DNA from: Sinotaia quadrata
Lineage: Eukaryota; Mollusca; Gastropoda; Architaenioglossa; Viviparidae
Direction of reading: 5' to 3'
NCBI GenBank assembly: GCA_028829895.1
Contig: CM054181.1
Span: forward strand, 111,139,360 to 111,203,359
DNA length: 64,000 bases
The position numbers and the translations under genes were made by a program. The first letter of the stretch is position 1. Each line of letters opens with the position of its first letter. Shown here piece by piece: positions 59,536 to 64,000 of the stretch. Under the pieces are notes generated by a model that did not search any database, was not told the DNA's origin, and was given only the letters and a program-made list of their open reading frames with translations.

Positions 59536-60734
59536 TAGGTGTGTAGGTGTCCCTGAATGTAGCGATTAGATTACACAGTTATTTTGGCTACCAAGATACA
59601 TCACTGCTTTCATTCATTCGCTTTCGCATTAAAACAGAAGGGGACGGAAGGAGGGTGGTGATGGAGGTGGGGAGAGGGATTGAATGAGGAAAGACATAAA
59701 ATGCCACGACGGACATTAATATGGCGCCGTTAGACAAGCGTTCGCTAACAACAACTCAGAAGGCCAAGTTATGAAGTAAAGTTTCAATCAACTTTGGAAG
59801 CAATTCAGTTTTGCGCCAGATCGATTGGTTTCTGCTCTGTCCACTTCAAAGTCTTAGTTAATTTTAAGAACGGTGTACAGAAAGTTTTTCTTAAAAAAAA
59901 AAATAAATAAAGAATAAAAGAAACAACTCCTCCCACCACCACCACCACCACCCAAAATGGTGAGAGAGTAAAAAGAAAAGAAAAAATCCCTGCCGGCTGG
60001 TCAGTATGCTAGTTCTTCTTTCAACTCATCTTCCATAGGCAAAAAAGACTGCTTTCAAGACCGATAACTTCGGCTCGCCTGTCATCAAGGAACTGACGTG
60101 ATAAGCGGGCTGCAACAACTGACGGCTACAATCAGGTGTATCCTTGGCGGAAAAGGTCTATCACCCTTAACAGTTTAGGTTGTTGCGGTTTTTTAAAAAT
60201 GCCATTCGGTGCAAATATAAATCAGTCGGTACGTACGTTAAAATGTTGGTATGAAGTCAGTGATATTTGGACAGGGCTTATAACGAGACAGAAACGGCGT
60301 TGAAGGCGTCAACTAAATACTCTTTAAAAATAATTTAATTCCAGTTGGCACGAGAGTACAGTGCAATAAAGAAATGCCAAGCACATTTTAAACCGGTGTA
60401 AAAAAAAAATTAAAATATGCTTCAAAGTTTAAATTCTTTTTAATGAGATTGTTATGGATCCTTTTCAATAATTAAGACGATGGAGTGAGGAGGAAAATGA
60501 TAAATCGGGAATCTTGGAATTGTCAGGCTGAAAGAAACTCTAAATGAATGCAACTTTAACAGAAACATCATTCTGACAAAACCATTATTATTCTTTATGC
60601 CAACATTAATTGTGCGAGACCCTTCACAATAAAAGCTTAAAAGAACGTTAGCGCCGAGGAAGAACTCCGTGACTCAGAGTTACCTGCGCAAGCCCTGTAC
60701 ACAAAGTGTAAGATTTAAAGCCTCCTTTGGTCAC
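59536..60734. other. No gene seen
   Basis: Unique sequence with a G-rich patch at 59638-59690, an A run at about 59893-59904 and CCACCACCACC at 59934-59952. Confidence 0.5.
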
Positions 60735-61115
60735 TCTTCTCGAAGAGTGCTAACTCATGATTGTTATCCTGCCATGATAATTGGATTTTTATCTACCACA
60801 CTATCCCATGACTGTTATTCTGCCAAGTTACTTGGGATTTTACTCTACCAGCACTATCCCATGACAGTTATCCTGCCATGTTTCTTGGGAGTTTACTCTA
60901 TCAGCACTATCCCATGACAGTTATCCTGCCATGATAATTGGATTTTTATCTGCCAGCACTATCCCATGACTGTTATCCTGCCATGTTACTTGGGATTTTA
61001 CTCTACCAGCACTATCCCATGACTGTTATCCTGCCCTGGTTGCTAGGGCTTTTCTCGAATAGTACTAGCTCCTGACTGTTACCCTGCCCTGGTTGCTGGG
61101 ATTTTTTCCGACCAG
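60735..61115. repeat. Minisatellite, 53-bp unit, 7 copies
   Basis: CCATGACTGTTATCCTGCCA recurs with GTTACTTGGGATTTTACTC. Edge units diverge (CTAGCTCCTGACTGTTACC). Confidence 0.93.
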
Positions 61116-61847
61116 ACTAGGTCATGATTGTTGAAGATTAATGGTCTTGACTCAAGCATCTTGAAAAATAGGTCATATAAATAAATAAATAATGATAACA
61201 GTAGTAGCAGTTGTTATTGTAACAATTTTATATGTAAATTTACGTGATTTAAGTGTGTCCACTACGCATTCTGTTCCACAGGTAAGAAAAGAAAAAATAG
61301 ATCGACCCCCTATTATCTGAACCAATAAGCAGTTTACTGTATATGTCAAATGCTGACGTCACAAAGGTTTATTAGGTAAAGAGCAAAAGGCAGATGTGGA
61401 GGTCTTTAAGGTCTGTTTCATTCCGCGTGTATCGAACATTTGTAGCAACATACTCTCACAGTCACACACCTGTCATGTCATTGCATACAACCTTTTACCG
61501 CTTGCACCTGAATACTGCACACCTGTGGCTACCGTTGTAATACTTACCCATCAGTACCAAATATCAACCTTTTTCAGTGTTCCGTTGTAACTGGACTCAG
61601 TGTATTCACCATTTACGAGGAACGTGACGTGCACACAACGGCAACAAGAAATGTGTAACTTAACAAACTCGAGTTTGTCTGTGAGGCAAATATGAAAAGG
61701 CAGATATTATATATTTGTTTGTCTTTTGAGATAACTAACCTGCGTTAATGCCTCACCTGTGAAAAAGAAATTCGCAGCAAAACGACACAAAAAGAATAGG
61801 AAAGTAGCCGGATTTTAGACTTGCTTAACTATATACAGTAGTCGTCT
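61116..61847. other. No gene seen
   Basis: Unique sequence; frames under 65 codons only. Confidence 0.5.
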
Positions 61848-62135
61848 TTCCTTGAATGTCGTGTGCACTAAACGACAAAAGCTCGCTGAATAATGCTATA
61901 ACACACACAGAGGTCTGTGAGTGACGTGTGCACAAAACGACAAAAGCTCGCTGAATAATGCTATAACACACGGAGGTCTGTGAGTGTCGTATGCACAAAA
62001 CGACAAAAGCTCGCTGAAATAATGCTATAACACACACGGAGGTCTGTGAGTGACGTGTGCACAAAACGACAAAAGCTCGCTGAATAATGCTATAACACAC
62101 ATGGAGGTCTGTGAGTGACTGTGCACACGACACTC
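61848..62135. repeat. Minisatellite, 63-66-bp unit, 4 copies plus partial
   Basis: ACGACAAAAGCTCGCTGAA begins at 61872, 61937, 62000 and 62066. The unit includes GTGACGTGTGCAC and GGAGGTCTGTGAG. Indels are of one or two bases. Confidence 0.94.
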
Positions 62136-63504
62136 ATTAGATTCGTGTTCGAGTATGCAGTAAAATCCGCAGTAAATCTTATTGAACGTTGCCAAGTGGC
62201 GCACTCCGTGAGTCAGATAATGACTCGGTTTGCCAATGCCAGTCTCGTTTGTCCAGCACCACACCTATCGGAAATTAATTATTAATTATTCAGAATTTAA
62301 TTCACTTCTGCATATGTGCATCAGAGTTCACTAATCCATGCGTTACCGCAATCAATCAAACGAATTAAAGTGCCAAATTAACAAGAGACAGGGGCAGAGA
62401 GGAAGAGAGAGGGAAGGAGGGAGGGAGGAAGAGAGAGACAATAAAGTCACGCCGTAATAATTACGTTTAATCGCTGAACCCAGCAAGCACACATAGCACA
62501 CTATAAGACTGACAAAAGAGGAATATAATGTGATGTCATATGTCAAACGGTGAAATAAGCTATACCGGACGGAATTAAGTAATCTAGTTAACGAAACAAA
62601 ATTTCAAAGACATAGCCTGAAATAGATATTTTAATGTGTTTCGTAGAGTGTTTACCCTGTGATATTTTTATGTTTTTTATGTACACAGAGGAGGGGAGCG
62701 GGAAGGGTGGGGTGGGGTGGGATGGGGCTAACAATGGAAAAGGTAATGTTGATATCAAGGGCCGCATTTCAATTTTTTTATTTTTAAAAATCTGTTTAAT
62801 ATAGAAGGATGGTCGACACGTGAATGAAGCTAAGCAACGATTGTATTTGTGCCTCCTAATGTTGCACACGTCACCTGGAAAAAAATACTCAAAGTCTTGT
62901 CGTTGAAGCATTAAGCCATTCTGTGTCGACAGCTTTGATTAATGGACCAGCTGTTTATTACACCTAATAATAATCCTTCCACAAGTGACTGGCTGCTGAA
63001 ATTTCTCTATGATGTTTGACTGGTAATGTGAAACGCGCCATTTTGCTCGATTTTATTTATTTATTCGAGCGAATTATTTATTTTTTTAAAAAAAAATATC
63101 ATGTTTAACATAGACTCCTTTCCGCTCTACCCTCAAGGTCAGTGTGGTCAGCTAGCCAGTCAGTCCAGTCAAAGAAGGATTTCTTCTTCATCACTGGTCA
63201 ACACCGTGCAACCCATGCCTCAGCATGGACTCCGACCTCCGATGCATCGCAAATCCTAAAACTATAGCCACGTAAATTTGGCTAAACGCCAGTTCTGTCC
63301 AAGAAGTTCTAAGAAAGCTTCTCTTGGCTTTGCCAGTGATATTGTAGTCTCGTACCTCTCGCTTTTAATACTAAACAGAGTTGGAAGTACCCGGGAAGTA
63401 TCGGGTGGTGGTGGTGGTGGGGTAATGGCAAAATCTTCGACGTGGTGGCGTGTGCATAAAAATGAGGTGAATAAAGCGCACTGACACCTTTGTCCACACA
63501 CTAA
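62136..63504. other. No accepted gene: unique DNA
   Basis: Holds a G/A-rich patch at 62388-62438 and a G-quadruplex at 62705-62727. A (GGT)n run lies at about 63403-63422. Confidence 0.5.
62705..62727 (+). other. G-quadruplex motif, five G runs
   Basis: G runs at 62705-62707, 62709-62712, 62714-62717, 62719-62721 and 62724-62727, with loops of one or two bases. Confidence 0.85.
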
Positions 63505-63610
63505 AGAACTCACTGAGCTCATTGGCCCCTGCTTGTTCGTGGTTGGTAAGCACGGTGAGAGTGAACGTCGCACCTGTTCGCTGCTGGTTGGTAAAAAAAA
63601 GTCCCCGGAC
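63505..63610. repeat. Dispersed repeat shared with 14300-14395
   Basis: TTGTTCGTGGTTGGTAAGC and GTTCGCTGCTGGTTGGTAA lie about 50 bases apart, as in the 14.3-kb copy. Internally dimeric; no coding assignment made. Confidence 0.6.
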
Positions 63611-64000
63611 GAAAGAGTTAATCAACTCCCATGTCTCCCTGTATTTCATATCACACCGTTGTGGGCTGGAAATCTGCTGGGGAGGGGGGGGGGGCAGTGG
63701 GAATGCCAAAAGCAAGCTAGGCAATATCAAACTGAATTTAAAAGAGTTATTTTGGTCCCTGCATCCGGCAGACTGCAAATTTAGGAATGGGATGTTGATT
63801 CAATCCCACACACACACACACACCCCGAGGCAACTACAGCCCCCCTTGATCATAATCTTTTGTAACGTTCTGGCCGTTTACTAAGAGATTTCCTCGGAAC
63901 CCAGTGGCGTTCTCTATGCATGGCCAGGTAAAGACAAACAACATTAGAAATATGATCTCTGTTTAAACTTCTGTAAGCTTAATGTCTCATGGCGCTCTGG

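Noticed and set aside
63371..63884. Overlapping frames of 60-135 codons on both strands
   Set aside because: Several frames are open at once around (GGT)n and G runs; starts and splice sites are lacking.

Overview
The window reads as intergenic and intronic DNA from a metazoan nuclear genome. No long open frame spans even 1 kb, all plausible coding pieces are short and flanked by splice-like signals, and microsatellites and minisatellites are everywhere. A gastropod or other mollusc is my best guess, by inference: the word AAGGGAGRYAACT recurs in both orientations, and I associate it with molluscan intergenic DNA. No bacterial operon, rRNA, tRNA or CRISPR was found.

The main feature is tandem repetition. 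By hand count, some 14-15 kb (between a fifth and a quarter) lies in about 45 arrays, nearly all with their own unrelated unit (13 to 106 bp), plus one recent 569-bp tandem duplication at 26.0-27.2 kb. Dinucleotide tracts of (CA), (GT) and (GA) add about ten more loci. The largest arrays are at 36.0-37.3 kb (about 26-bp unit), 46.2-47.8 kb (24-bp unit organised into 48-bp dimers), 42.5-43.3 kb (41 bp), 48.7-49.2 kb (43 bp), 35.4-35.9 kb (about 60 bp) and 5.1-5.5 kb (31 bp). Several have a homogenised core and degenerate edges.

Mobile DNA is sparse. One decayed non-LTR retrotransposon 3' end lies at 21.2-22.0 kb on the plus strand, with a CCHC knuckle and a C-terminal endonuclease-like tail, disabled by many stops. 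Two related non-autonomous hAT-like elements lie at 45.12-45.39 kb (plus) and 50.70-50.82 kb (minus).

The best gene candidate is on the plus strand: a TATA box at 34325, a start region near 34356, a 56-base first exon ending in a good donor at 34411, a 3.4-kb intron holding three minisatellite arrays, and a second exon from 37834 after a strong polypyrimidine tract and CAG. Splicing joins the ATG at 34405 to a frame of 41 codons. A second upstream ATG splices to a different, 27-codon frame. Weaker candidates are a possible terminal exon at 9716-9924, a 91-codon frame at 18262-18537 and a 114-codon frame with a signal-like N-terminus at 45701-46045. None of these proteins is recognised. The rest is AT-rich unique sequence with scattered G-quadruplex motifs and simple repeats.
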